Source: Oscillospiraceae bacterium
Lineage (GTDB): Bacteria > Bacillota > Clostridia > Oscillospirales > Oscillospiraceae
Assembly: GCA_017624715.1 (NCBI GenBank)
Contig: JAGAMN010000063.1
Location: 1-64,000 of the forward strand
Direction: 5' to 3'
Length of the DNA stretch: 64,000 bases
Shown: piece after piece, positions 1 to 7,200 of the stretch
Layout: each line of letters begins with the position of its first letter
How positions within the stretch are numbered: the stretch's first letter is position 1
Notes under the pieces: model-generated
Told to the model about the DNA's origin: nothing
The model's input: only the letters and a program-made list of their open reading frames with translations
The model's database searches: none
Made by a program: the position numbers and the translations under genes

Positions 1-17
1 TCCGACCGGAGGCACCA
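1..17 (+). tRNA. 3' end of a tRNA cut by the window edge
   Basis: The first 17 bases fit the tail of a tRNA: a 5-base T-stem half (CCGAC), a 7-base acceptor half (CGGAGGC), discriminator A and an encoded CCA. It is followed at once by a hairpin and then tRNA-Gly, so it is probably the preceding member of the same cluster. The anticodon lies outside the window, so the isotype cannot be read. Confidence 0.7.
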
Positions 18-18
18 C

Positions 19-37
19 GGTTCCCTTAATGGGAACC
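19..37 (+). other. Hairpin in the tRNA spacer
   Basis: A perfect 7-bp stem (GGTTCCC with GGGAACC) encloses a TTAAT loop and fills almost the whole spacer between the partial tRNA and tRNA-Gly. There is no T-run, so it is more likely a processing or spacer structure than a terminator. Confidence 0.5.
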
Positions 38-42
38 AAGAT

Positions 43-118
43 GCGGGTGTAGCTCATCCGGTAGAACGCCACCTTGCCAAGGTGGAGGTAGCGAGTTCGA
101 GCCTCGTCACCCGCTCCA
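43..118 (+). tRNA. tRNA-Gly (GCC)
   Basis: The acceptor stem pairs GCGGGTG with CACCCGC, the anticodon arm CACCT-TGCCA-AGGTG presents GCC in the loop, the T-loop reads TTCGAGC, and CCA is encoded at the end. It reads glycine GGC and GGT codons. It belongs to the tRNA cluster at the left edge. Confidence 0.95.
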
Positions 119-130
119 ATCAAATAGAAT

Positions 131-156
131 AGGAACGCTTTCGCGTTCCTGTTTTT
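131..156 (+). terminator. Terminator-like hairpin between tRNA-Gly and tRNA-Cys
   Basis: An 8-bp stem (AGGAACGC with GCGTTCCT) and TTTC loop are followed by G and five T. It could terminate partially after tRNA-Gly. No clear promoter is seen before tRNA-Cys, so readthrough or processing is implied. Confidence 0.6.
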
Positions 157-163
157 ATAAAAT

Positions 164-238
164 GGTACCGTAGCCAAGTGGTAAGGCCCCGGTCTGCAAA
201 ACCGTTATTCGCCAGTTCAAATCTGGCCGGTACCTCCA
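164..238 (+). tRNA. tRNA-Cys (GCA)
   Basis: The acceptor stem pairs GGTACCG with CGGTACC. The anticodon arm GGTCT-GCA-AAACC gives GCA, the T-loop is TTCAAAT and CCA is encoded. It reads cysteine codons and is the last tRNA of the cluster, immediately followed by a strong terminator. Confidence 0.95.
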
Positions 239-240
239 GA

Positions 241-274
241 AAAAAGGACTTCACGAAAGTGAAGTCCTTTTTTC
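241..274 (+). terminator. Terminator of the tRNA cluster
   Basis: AAAAAGGACTTCAC pairs perfectly with GTGAAGTCCTTTTT around a GAAA tetraloop and ends in a T-run. The A-run upstream makes it potentially bidirectional. Confidence 0.9.
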
Positions 275-277
275 AAT

Positions 278-440
278 GATATCCGTTCCTTACGGAACAG
301 GTGATATACCTTTGGTATGATATCCACCTGCGGTGGATGATATATGCTTCGCATATGAAGGAACGGATATTATATCATATTTGCAACGCAAATATATCAT
401 ACGGCGCAAGTCGTATATCATATCGCTTTAGCGATATATC
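278..440. repeat. Array of seven small hairpins separated by GATAT/ATATC
   Basis: Seven consecutive perfect hairpins occupy 163 bp. Their arms are at 285-289/294-298, 306-310/314-318, 322-328/332-338, 342-347/351-356, 377-384/388-395, 399-403/412-416 and 421-426/431-436. Spacers read TGATAT on the left and ATATCA on the right, so the array is symmetrical overall. The left half is also bracketed by a long-range repeat, GATATCCGTTCC at 278-289 against GGAACGGATAT at 360-370. Stems differ in sequence while loops are 3-8 bases, so this is a structural array, not a sequence repeat. It ends 8 bases before a strong promoter. Function unknown. Confidence 0.85.
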
Positions 441-448
441 ATTATCCC

Positions 449-477
449 TTGCACCATCACCATCGGTGTGTTATAAT
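449..477 (+). promoter_or_regulatory. Promoter of the small membrane protein gene
   Basis: TTGCAC, 17 bp, then TATAAT, a near-perfect housekeeping promoter. Six bases after the -10 box comes AAGGCGGTGA, the ribosome-binding site, so the leader should be only about 15 nt. Confidence 0.9.
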
Positions 478-498
478 ACACACAAGGCGGTGAGTCAA

Positions 499-807
499 AT
501 GAAAGAGAAAAGAAACAAAGGTGATATATTTATAGCTTTGTGGATTATCTTTGGCGTTATAGTTATTTTAGGTTTTTTTGTGTTTTCTATGATAATTGAT
601 GGAAGCGCAGGACTTGGCTATCAAGAAAATGGACGCTTTTTTGTTTGTGATCACGCTGAAGTAGTTGAAGTGTCAAAAACAATTTGGGAAATAAGCAATA
701 TTTGGGGTATCCTCTTTTGGATATTTATTCCGCTCACACCTATGGGTGCGTTTGTTATTTCAAATATTCAAGAAAAGATAGAACAAAGAAAAAATAGGTT
801 TGAATAA
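499..807 (+). CDS. Small two-helix membrane protein, unknown function
   Basis: A 102-residue protein. ATG at 499 was chosen because AAGGCGGTGA (484-493) sits directly in front; the open frame upstream runs through the hairpin array and is not credible. Residues about 10-34 and 65-92 are hydrophobic and look like two membrane helices, separated by a stretch rich in acidic residues with one Cys; the tail is Lys/Arg-rich. I recognise no family. It is the first gene after the tRNA cluster and hairpin array, has its own promoter and terminator, and is AT-richer than the core genes of the window, so it is probably accessory. Confidence 0.75.
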   Translation: MKEKRNKGDIFIALWIIFGVIVILGFFVFSMIIDGSAGLGYQENGRFFVCDHAEVVEVSKTIWEISNIWGILFWIFIPLTPMGAFVISNIQEKIEQRKNRFE

Positions 808-854
808 AGAAAATCCTCGGTTTTGGACCAGTTCTTTTTCGGACACGAATGACA

Positions 855-894
855 GAAAAAGAAAAGACACGCGAGAGCGTGTCTTTTCTTTTTC
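855..894. terminator. Bidirectional terminator
   Basis: An uninterrupted 18-bp stem (855-872 with 877-894) has a GAGA loop. One arm is A-rich and the other T-rich, so it can terminate in either direction. Confidence 0.9.
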
Positions 895-902
895 AACCAA
901 GT

Positions 903-935
903 GCGCCTTGCGGCGCGTGAAGTGATGCTTCACTT
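903..935. other. Two small hairpins before a promoter
   Basis: GCGCC/GGCGC (903-907/912-916) and AAGTGA/TCACTT (920-925/930-935) stand side by side, 7 bases before the next promoter. They resemble the 278-440 units in size but lack the GATAT spacers. Confidence 0.5.
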
Positions 936-942
936 TAAACCC

Positions 943-971
943 TTGCACTCACACTGCGCTTATGGTAGAAT
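943..971 (+). promoter_or_regulatory. Promoter of the 310-residue gene
   Basis: TTGCAC, 17 bp, then TAGAAT. The sequence CCCTTGCAC is identical to the promoter at 449. Confidence 0.8.
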
Positions 972-1009
972 AAAACTAAAGTAATGAAATCACGAAAGGC
1001 GGTAGAATT

Positions 1010-1942
1010 GTGTCGGAATACAGCGATATGATCAACAAGCAATTCGATATAGAAATCACACAGTTCAATGGGAATCCGCCAATAGCCTGTGACCATATCA
1101 CGGCACTTAAATTACTTCGTGAATTTAAACGGGATTCTATTGATTTTACAACAAAATTCTGGCCAAATCCAGTTGGTAAATATCTTCCTGCCGTTGTTGA
1201 GGGAACTATGTTCTTGGAGCAAGAGTCTTTTGTACACGACGAAGCTATCAAAATCGCAGTAGACCGTGTTAAGAATACATCTTATCAAGATGTGGCGCAT
1301 GCGTTTATTCATGGCATAGCCAAAGGAATTCCAGCGTACAGAACGGCCTTGCCGGCATACTTACATATCAAGAATATTCCAGACCACAATGATGATCGTC
1401 TACGCGACGATGGTTCTCACACGGCACCATATTGTAGTTTTTGCAATTATCAGGCTGCTTCAGTTGAAACGAAAATGAGTTTTATGTGGATAAACGCTAT
1501 GCAGTACTGTCGAATATATGAAGGAGGCTATCTTGGTGTACAGAACCCAGCTGATTCCTCTTTCTTACTACGGGAATTTTTGAAGATGCCCAAGGTTGTG
1601 GCAACCAAAGAAGACTATCAGCTATTTAAGGATTCTTTGGCACTTGCAGAACAAGTACAAGGCGATAAGAAGATAGGTGCATATAAGGAAGTCCTGCAGA
1701 AAAGTAAAATTCTTCCGATAAAGGCCCGGGAATACCAACCATATTTAGACATACTGGGATATTTAGATATTCTGCATACAGACGAACATCATGGAATTAC
1801 AAAGGAATTTATTCGTGGGCAAGATATGCAAGAAGCAGAGGAATATAAAAATGATTACGCCTATCCTGTAAGATTCTGGCGAGGAAGAAATGGTGTCGAT
1901 TGGGAACGAGTTGACGAACTGTTTGGCGGTATATTTAAATAG
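1010..1942 (+). CDS. Uncharacterised 310-residue cytosolic protein
   Basis: Starts at GTG 1010 behind GAAAGGCGGTAG. No signal peptide or membrane segment is visible. The middle carries a CxxC pair (PYCSFCN, about residue 145), and the C-terminus ends in an aromatic segment (VRFWRGRNGVDWERVDELFGG) that could be a conserved core. I cannot name a family. Its small AT-rich neighbours resemble orphan immunity-type genes, but nothing here proves that. It has its own promoter and terminator, so it is a single-gene unit. Confidence 0.7.
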   Translation: MSEYSDMINKQFDIEITQFNGNPPIACDHITALKLLREFKRDSIDFTTKFWPNPVGKYLPAVVEGTMFLEQESFVHDEAIKIAVDRVKNTSYQDVAHAFIHGIAKGIPAYRTALPAYLHIKNIPDHNDDRLRDDGSHTAPYCSFCNYQAASVETKMSFMWINAMQYCRIYEGGYLGVQNPADSSFLLREFLKMPKVVATKEDYQLFKDSLALAEQVQGDKKIGAYKEVLQKSKILPIKAREYQPYLDILGYLDILHTDEHHGITKEFIRGQDMQEAEEYKNDYAYPVRFWRGRNGVDWERVDELFGGIFK

Positions 1943-1955
1943 GTATGTTTTTCTT

Positions 1956-1988
1956 TGAAATCCGTCCACATGGGCGGATTTCATTTTA
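1956..1988 (+). terminator. Terminator after the 310-residue gene
   Basis: A 13-bp stem, TGAAATCCGTCCA with TGGGCGGATTTCA (one T-G wobble), followed by TTTTAT. Confidence 0.8.
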
Positions 1989-1990
1989 TC

Positions 1991-2019
1991 TTGCACCTAA
2001 ACAGTAGATGTGTTATGAT
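1991..2019 (+). promoter_or_regulatory. Compact promoter of the 2040 gene
   Basis: TTGCAC, 17 bp, TATGAT, then exactly six bases to AAGGCGGTGA. It has the same geometry as the promoters at 449, 3624 and 14793. Confidence 0.85.
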
Positions 2020-2039
2020 TAATCTAAGGCGGTGATTTG

Positions 2040-2639
2040 GTGAAAACGATTTTTCGTAAAATTAGGGATTTTTTTACGGCAATATTTGGGATTTTATTAG
2101 CGTTGATTTTTGGAATCGGTGTTATTTGCCTGATACCTTTTGACTATATTAAGTACAAGCGGTCGGCTTATTATAAATTGACGCATAAGAAGTATACCCT
2201 TTATTCTGCAAGTAGCATTCAGTTTGATATCTATAATGAAATCATCGAGAACGATTTGCCCATAAAGTATATCCGTAATCCTGAAGAAGATGCTTTGGCA
2301 TGGGGCTGGTTCGTCTACGATCAGACACTGATTGTTCCAGAGTCGTTGACATTTGAATTTGATGCCAAAAGCGGAGAATGGAATTATTGTGCTGAAATTA
2401 TAGAAGATGATGAAACCGAGAAGGAAATTCTGATGTCTCTTTCTGAGTATATGGAAGACAATATTCAATCAGCAAATGAACTTGCAGGGAAGATAATATG
2501 CAATAAAGCCATTGTTTTGATTGAGGCAGGAGATATCGTTGGTAATGTGAATCTTGCCAAAGACGATCCTAATTTCTTGGTTTATGACGGTAACCGAGTA
2601 GAAGTACTAAAAAATTTCTGTAATCAGGATGCAAGATAA
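2040..2639 (+). CDS. Membrane-anchored protein of unknown function
   Basis: About 199 residues. GTG 2040 was preferred to TTG 2037 because it leaves a workable spacing from AAGGCGGTGA. Residues about 10-35 form one strong hydrophobic helix after a basic N-terminus (FRKIRDFF). The rest is soluble and acidic, with a DDETEKE stretch. This suggests a signal-anchored protein with one cytoplasmic or external domain. I recognise no family. It is followed 82 bp later by a small immunity-like gene, without a terminator between, so the two may be cotranscribed. Confidence 0.75.
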   Translation: MKTIFRKIRDFFTAIFGILLALIFGIGVICLIPFDYIKYKRSAYYKLTHKKYTLYSASSIQFDIYNEIIENDLPIKYIRNPEEDALAWGWFVYDQTLIVPESLTFEFDAKSGEWNYCAEIIEDDETEKEILMSLSEYMEDNIQSANELAGKIICNKAIVLIEAGDIVGNVNLAKDDPNFLVYDGNRVEVLKNFCNQDAR

Positions 2640-2721
2640 GTATTCTGGCCTCTTTGCGGCAAATCCACCGGGAGAGTTAAAAAATGAGGGGATGCTATAC
2701 AAAATCCGAGGAGATGGGGTA

Positions 2722-3081
2722 ATGAAGCATAAGGAAAATAAGACACCCGAATGGTATTGGGTCTATGGTCTTCATGATGCACAAATCATTTCTGTAACAA
2801 CGAAAGAATCCGGTTGGAATCCAAAGGATAATTGCTTAATATTGAAACTTAATTGTGACGGCGTTGTGGGTGATGCGAATATTGTGGAAATCCGCTTTTT
2901 CAATTTTAAAATTCTTACAAATGGTTTAGATATAAACCTGCTGAACGGTGGATGGTGGTTGTCTGATGACTTGTCAGAAATTGATAATCGCTATCTGTTA
3001 GAATTGAAATTTGATACTGCGAAATGTAATACTCAACAATTGAAACTCAGATTTATGCGGGCAGAAGTGATTAGAGCATAA
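2722..3081 (+). CDS. Small soluble protein, immunity-like in appearance
   Basis: About 119 residues. ATG 2722 is preceded by GAGGAGATGGGG with good spacing; longer versions from 2629 or 2692 lack a proper ribosome-binding site. The start reads WYWVYGLHDAQIISV. An HDA-type motif followed by alternating beta-strand sequence is reminiscent of immunity proteins and related DUFs of polymorphic toxin systems. That is a resemblance only; no toxin gene is nearby. It may share a transcript with the 2040 gene. Confidence 0.65.
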   Translation: MKHKENKTPEWYWVYGLHDAQIISVTTKESGWNPKDNCLILKLNCDGVVGDANIVEIRFFNFKILTNGLDINLLNGGWWLSDDLSEIDNRYLLELKFDTAKCNTQQLKLRFMRAEVIRA

Positions 3082-3146
3082 AACACGGGCTGCGTCTGTT
3101 TTTGCGGTCAATGAGCCCAAAAGTTCAATTTCAGGGGGGTGATGTC

Positions 3147-3569
3147 ATGAAGAGATTCAAAGAGTTTTTGCTAATGTTTTTATCGTTTGTGGGACTGGGC
3201 ATTTTAGTAGTACTGTATATCGGATTCAATTGCGCTTCGGTAGATGTTCTTACCGCTCTATATGAAACGATATGCAACGGATTTTTCATAGTGGCTTTTC
3301 TGTACACGGCTATTCCTGCTATGATTACGTCCGTGGGTATGACATTTGTTTATACATCGTTTGTTCGAAACAAGATGAGCGTTTGGGGAAGAAGGAAGTA
3401 CTACATATATCTTTACTTAATGTCCCTAATTATGCCGGTTTTCTTTATTATTTGGATATTTGATCTTGTTATGGGGGCCATATTTTCGTTGCAAATCGGT
3501 ATTCTTGTAGTATTTATTCATTGGGTTGCCGAATGGATCAGAGAAAAACGCAATAGCAGCAGGAAATAA
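3147..3569 (+). CDS. Four-helix membrane protein, unknown function
   Basis: 140 residues from ATG 3147, behind AGGGGGGTGATGTC. Four hydrophobic segments are visible, about residues 8-28, 42-70, 84-105 and 108-130, with a short basic C-terminus (WIREKRNSSRK). No family is recognised. It is the last gene before a strong terminator and has no promoter of its own that I can see, so it may belong to the transcript that starts at 1991. Confidence 0.7.
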   Translation: MKRFKEFLLMFLSFVGLGILVVLYIGFNCASVDVLTALYETICNGFFIVAFLYTAIPAMITSVGMTFVYTSFVRNKMSVWGRRKYYIYLYLMSLIMPVFFIIWIFDLVMGAIFSLQIGILVVFIHWVAEWIREKRNSSRK

Positions 3570-3588
3570 GAAGCTTGATTGCTGATTC

Positions 3589-3618
3589 AAAAAGGACATC
3601 CAAAGGGATGTCCTTTTT
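3589..3618 (+). terminator. Terminator closing the accessory block
   Basis: AAAGGACATCC (3591-3601) pairs with GGATGTCCTTT (3606-3616) and runs into T5. The core GGAC...GTCC resembles the tRNA-cluster terminator at 241. Confidence 0.9.
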
Positions 3619-3623
3619 GTTTC

Positions 3624-3652
3624 TTGCGCCGGTGGTGTTGATGTGGTACAAT
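3624..3652 (+). promoter_or_regulatory. Compact promoter of the 3673 gene
   Basis: TTGCGC, 17 bp, TACAAT, six bases, then AAGGGGTGGA as ribosome-binding site. Confidence 0.85.
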
Positions 3653-3672
3653 ATCCTCAAGGGGTGGATGTT

Positions 3673-4011
3673 ATGCTTGATGAAATGATTGGCCTTGCGT
3701 TGAGACGGCTTGTTGATATGGATGTCTGCCCTGCCGGTTTGCCTGCACCCCAAGTGACGGTTTTGCTGAGCAGGCAGGGGAATACCTATGTAACAGAAAA
3801 TGACATTGACGGCGTGATCTGCGCCCGGTTGAAGGAAAAGAACGATACCCAGATCCTCAAAAGTCTGACTGTGTGGAAGGGTGGTCAAATCGACCTGCCG
3901 TCGTATCCGTTCCGCAGGGCATTACTGGCATTGGATGAACGAAACTGCGATACAGAGCTTTTCCTGCAAGGAAAAGATGGGGTAATCACGAAGAAACTGT
4001 CATTAATTTAA
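3673..4011 (+). CDS. Uncharacterised 112-residue soluble protein
   Basis: ATG 3673 follows AAGGGGTGGATGTT. No signal or membrane segment. The N-terminal half is helical (LDEMIGLALRRLVDMDV), followed by a Pro-rich turn and beta-type sequence. No motif is recognised. It is monocistronic, with a compact promoter, and sits between the accessory block and the conserved DUF212 gene. Confidence 0.7.
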   Translation: MLDEMIGLALRRLVDMDVCPAGLPAPQVTVLLSRQGNTYVTENDIDGVICARLKEKNDTQILKSLTVWKGGQIDLPSYPFRRALLALDERNCDTELFLQGKDGVITKKLSLI

Positions 4012-4036
4012 AGAATCTGACGGAAATATTTCCATA

Positions 4037-4065
4037 TTGCGCAATCAACGATCCTGTGGTAAAAT
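4037..4065 (+). promoter_or_regulatory. Promoter of the DUF212 gene
   Basis: TTGCGC, 17 bp, TAAAAT. The leader before ATG 4137 is about 65 nt. Confidence 0.75.
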
Positions 4066-4136
4066 AACCCCAAACAGTTGGAATATTTCGGTATTGCATC
4101 GCGCAAGCTGTGCATATCGGGAAAGGGAGGATGGCT

Positions 4137-4598
4137 ATGGATTGGCTGTACGATTTGGTTACGAATCCGTTTTTGCTCACCGGCGTGGGCTCCTGGTTTA
4201 TTGCCCAAGTGCTCAAGGTGATCATTCACGCAATTATCTATAAAAAACTGAGCTTCGAGCGGCTGTTCGGTGATGGCGGTATGCCCAGCGGCCATTCGGC
4301 TACGGTATCGTCGCTTGCGGTGATGTGCGCCCTGGTTTGCGGTACCGGCAGTGTAGAATTTGCCATTGCGGCCATACTGGCGATCATCGTGTGCCACGAT
4401 GCCACCGGTGTACGCCGTGAGACCGGCAAGCAGGCGGTGCTTCTGAATGAGCTCATCAAGGCGTTTAAGGAGCTGGAGGAGGACAAGCTTCCCGAGGTCA
4501 AGCTGAAGGAATTTGTGGGCCACACGCCTATTCAGGTGATTTTTGGCATTTTGATCGGTGTGGGCAATGCCTTTATTATGTACGCGGTTTTGTTTTAA
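4137..4598 (+). CDS. DUF212 (divergent PAP2) membrane protein, YuiD type
   Basis: 153 residues, close to the length of Bacillus subtilis YuiD. The hallmark GGMPSGHSATVSSL is present, a divergent PAP2-phosphatase signature, as is CHDATGVRRETGKQA in the middle. About four hydrophobic segments make it an integral membrane protein. ATG 4137 is taken because GGGAGG lies 6 bases upstream; ATG 4131 would overlap that site. The family is related to lipid phosphatases, but the catalytic role in bacteria is not established. Confidence 0.88.
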   Translation: MDWLYDLVTNPFLLTGVGSWFIAQVLKVIIHAIIYKKLSFERLFGDGGMPSGHSATVSSLAVMCALVCGTGSVEFAIAAILAIIVCHDATGVRRETGKQAVLLNELIKAFKELEEDKLPEVKLKEFVGHTPIQVIFGILIGVGNAFIMYAVLF

Positions 4599-4609
4599 GC
4601 GAATTTGGC

Positions 4610-4637
4610 TTGTTTATTTCTGAGTTTATGCTATACT
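4610..4637 (+). promoter_or_regulatory. Promoter of the cyclophilin gene
   Basis: TTGTTT, 16 bp, TATACT, about 35 bp before ATG 4673. Confidence 0.65.
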
Positions 4638-4672
4638 GAAAGCATCAATAATTTGTGGGAGGACAATTAACA

Positions 4673-5272
4673 ATGAAAAGAATTCTGGCGTTGTGCCTGG
4701 CTATGCTGATGGCCATGTTCCTGTTCGGCTGTGAGGAAGAAAAGAAGATCGAGCCTTTCAATCCTGATTCTACCTACTACGCCGATATCGTTATTGAAAA
4801 CTACGGTACGATCACGGTAAAGCTGGATCAGTCCGCCGCTCCCGTGACCGTTGAGAACTTTGTCTATCTAGCAAGAAGTGGCTTCTACGACGGCCTGACT
4901 TTCCACCGGATCATCGAGGGCTTTATGATGCAGGGCGGCGCTCCCAAGAGCAGCAAGGATAAGGCTGACAACATCAAGGGCGAGTTCTCTGCTAACGGCC
5001 ACGATAACCCCCTGGAGCACACCAGAGGTGCTATCTCCATGGCTCGTGCCAAAGATATGAACAGTGCCAACTCTCAGTTCTTTATCGTACATAAGAATTA
5101 TCCTTCTCTCAATGGCAAGTATGCCTGCTTCGGTTATGTGACCGAAGGCATTGAGATTGTGGATGCCATCTGCGAGGGTGCTCAGCCCACCGATGGCAAC
5201 GGCTCTATTGCCAAGGAGCAGCAGCCCGTGATCACCACCATCACCATCCGGGAAATCAAGGCAGAAAAGTAA
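4673..5272 (+). CDS. Cyclophilin-type peptidyl-prolyl isomerase lipoprotein
   Basis: 199 residues. The N-terminus is a lipoprotein signal with lipobox LFGC (Cys20), so the mature protein is lipid-anchored outside the membrane. The cyclophilin domain has VTVENFVYLARSGFYDGLTFHRI with the catalytic Arg, GFMMQGG, ANSQFFIVHKN and YACFGYVTEG. It should catalyse cis-trans isomerisation of prolines in exported proteins. ATG 4673 follows GGGAGG at 10-11 bases. The gene has its own promoter and terminator. Confidence 0.95.
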   Translation: MKRILALCLAMLMAMFLFGCEEEKKIEPFNPDSTYYADIVIENYGTITVKLDQSAAPVTVENFVYLARSGFYDGLTFHRIIEGFMMQGGAPKSSKDKADNIKGEFSANGHDNPLEHTRGAISMARAKDMNSANSQFFIVHKNYPSLNGKYACFGYVTEGIEIVDAICEGAQPTDGNGSIAKEQQPVITTITIREIKAEK

Positions 5273-5276
5273 AACA

Positions 5277-5305
5277 AAAGGGTGCGTTTCAAAACGCACC
5301 CTTTC
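5277..5305 (+). terminator. Terminator after the cyclophilin gene
   Basis: AAAGGGTGCGTTT pairs with AAACGCACCCTTT across a 2-base gap; only three T follow, so it may be leaky into the peptidase gene. Confidence 0.75.
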
Positions 5306-5326
5306 ATAGAAAAAGGAGAGTTTGCT

Positions 5327-6553
5327 ATGAAACCTAGAAAGATCATGAAAATTTTCAAGGATACTGCCTATGTCCGCATGGGTGGCAGCGAGGCTGAGCT
5401 GAAAGCTGCGGAGTATCTGAAAGAGCAGTGTGCAGAACTGGGCCTGAACGCCGCTATCCAGGCTTTTGAGGTGGATATGGCCACCATTCATACCGCGACT
5501 TTGGAGATAGACGGCAAGCAGATCACCTGCAAGGGCTATCTGTGTGCCGGCAGTGCTGAGGTAGAAGCGCCTTTCTATTACCTGCGCAATACCGATGCTT
5601 ACAGCCTTTCTCTTTGCAAGGGCAAGATCGTCATGATCGACGGCTACCTGGGTTACTGGATCTACCAGGATCTGTTGGAAAACGGCGCTGTGGGCTTCAT
5701 TACATATGACGGCAATGCCAACTATGCCGATCGGGATATCGACCAGCGGGAGCTGCGGGGCTTTGTGTCTAAGGGCAATAAGATCCCCGGCGTAAATATC
5801 AATGCCAAGGATGCCATTGTGCTGATCAAGAATGATGCAGCTATGGCAAAGATCACCCTAAAGCAGGATGAATACAAGGGCAAGTCCCACAATGTGGTGC
5901 TGGATCTGCCCGGTGAAATCGATGAGTATATCGTTTTGACTGCCCACTATGACTCTACTTCTTTGTCCCAGGGTGCATATGACAATATGTCAGGCAGTGT
6001 GGGCATTCTGGGCGTTGCGGAGCACTTTGCAAAAGCGCCCCACCGCTACGGCCTGCGGTTCATCTGGTGCGGCAGCGAGGAGCGGGGCCTGCTGGGTGCA
6101 AAGGCCTACTGTGCAGAGAATGAGGAAGCTCTGAAGAAGGTCGTGTTGAATATTAACCTGGATATGATTGGCTGCATTATGGGTAAGTTCATCGCCTGCT
6201 GTACTTCTGAGGAGGCACTGGTGCAGTATGTGAAGTATATGTCCGCAGAGCTGGGTTTCGGTGTTGGCGCATACCAGGATGTGTATTCCAGTGACTCTAC
6301 ACCATTTGCTGACAAGGGCATTCCGGCCATCTCCTTTGCACGTATCGCCCCCAACAATACGGCTACCATCCATAATAGCTATGATACCATGGCGGTGATG
6401 AAGGGCGCTCAGATGGCCGAGGACATCGATTTCATTATCGCGTTTACTCAGCGCATGGCAAATGCTAAACGCTGCCCTGTGGCCCGGGAAATGCCCGAAA
6501 ACATGAAAGAAAAACTGGACATCTATCTGTGCCGCAAGCGGGATAAGAAATGA
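5327..6553 (+). CDS. M28-family zinc aminopeptidase
   Basis: 408 residues from ATG 5327 behind AAAAAGGAG. The metal-binding set of the M28 family is visible in order: LTAHYDST (His, Asp), GAYDNMSGSVGIL (bridging Asp), CGSEERGLLG (Glu-Glu), NLDMIG (Asp) and TIHNSYDT (His). Residues about 110-190 look like an inserted PA-type lid, found in many M28 enzymes. There is no signal peptide, unlike most secreted members, so it is probably cytosolic and acts on small peptides. Substrate unknown. Confidence 0.92.
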   Translation: MKPRKIMKIFKDTAYVRMGGSEAELKAAEYLKEQCAELGLNAAIQAFEVDMATIHTATLEIDGKQITCKGYLCAGSAEVEAPFYYLRNTDAYSLSLCKGKIVMIDGYLGYWIYQDLLENGAVGFITYDGNANYADRDIDQRELRGFVSKGNKIPGVNINAKDAIVLIKNDAAMAKITLKQDEYKGKSHNVVLDLPGEIDEYIVLTAHYDSTSLSQGAYDNMSGSVGILGVAEHFAKAPHRYGLRFIWCGSEERGLLGAKAYCAENEEALKKVVLNINLDMIGCIMGKFIACCTSEEALVQYVKYMSAELGFGVGAYQDVYSSDSTPFADKGIPAISFARIAPNNTATIHNSYDTMAVMKGAQMAEDIDFIIAFTQRMANAKRCPVAREMPENMKEKLDIYLCRKRDKK

Positions 6554-6562
6554 GGATAAAGT

Positions 6563-6592
6563 AAAGGCGCTGCCAAACGGCAGCGCCTTTTT
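6563..6592. terminator. Shared terminator between peptidase and tetR genes
   Basis: AAAGGCGCTGCC pairs with GGCAGCGCCTTT around a 4-base loop, with T-runs in both directions; the convergent tetR stop codon touches its edge. Confidence 0.88.
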
Positions 6593-7139
6593 ATATGACT
6601 TGCAGGAAATAGGCAGTAATGGTTTCCGGGGATTCCGCCATACCGTTGGCGATCCACCATTTGAGCGTTTCCACAAAGCTGGAAGCAATGTGATTTTTCC
6701 AGTAACTATCGGGAAGATTGGCCTTTTTGCGGGACTGCAAGTTGGGGAGCTGGCTTTCGATGAGCAGGTTAAGGTTGTTGCGGAAATATCGCAAAAACAG
6801 CTCATTATTCCGAGATGACAGCAAGGCTAAAATGTTGTTGTCGTTTCTTTGGAAGTGTTGGAATAGGTGGAGGAACACCGAATCCGACCCGTCACAAGAA
6901 AAAATGTGGCGATGTTCGTGGGTATCTGCAGCGGTATCAAAGATGTGGCAAAACAGTTCTTCGCAAAATGCTTTCAAAAGGAAGTCCTTTGTTTCAAAAT
7001 GGGCATAGAATGTGGCGCGACCCACATCTGCACGGGCTATGACTTCTCCAACGGTAATCTGGCTAAAATCCTTCTCCGACAGGATATCTGTGAAGGCATG
7101 AAAGATCGCTTCCCGGGATTTTCTTTGCCGTCTGTCCAT
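6591..7139 (-). CDS. TetR/AcrR-family repressor
   Basis: 182 residues. The start at 7139 (MDRRQRKSREAI) was chosen because GGAGG stands 5 bases upstream; a start at 7163 has no such site. The helix-turn-helix spans about residues 10-50 (ITVGEVIARADVGRATFYAHFETKDFLL), a standard TetR signature. The C-terminal ligand domain is variable, with a WKNHIASSFVETLKWWIANGM segment typical of a TetR C-terminal domain. It is transcribed divergently from the cation exporter and probably represses that gene. Confidence 0.92.
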   Translation of the reverse strand: MDRRQRKSREAIFHAFTDILSEKDFSQITVGEVIARADVGRATFYAHFETKDFLLKAFCEELFCHIFDTAADTHEHRHIFSCDGSDSVFLHLFQHFQRNDNNILALLSSRNNELFLRYFRNNLNLLIESQLPNLQSRKKANLPDSYWKNHIASSFVETLKWWIANGMAESPETITAYFLQVI

Positions 7140-7200
7140 ATGATCCTCCGTACATTTTTTCAAAATTGTTCGGTATGGAATCCCCAGTGGATTCTGTATG

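Noticed and set aside
278..440. CRISPR-like array
   Set aside because: Stems vary and no constant repeat of 24-40 bp with unique spacers exists; no cas genes are nearby.
301..498. N-terminal extension of the 499 gene
   Set aside because: It is encoded by the hairpin array and lies upstream of the promoter at 449-477, so it cannot be translated from that transcript.
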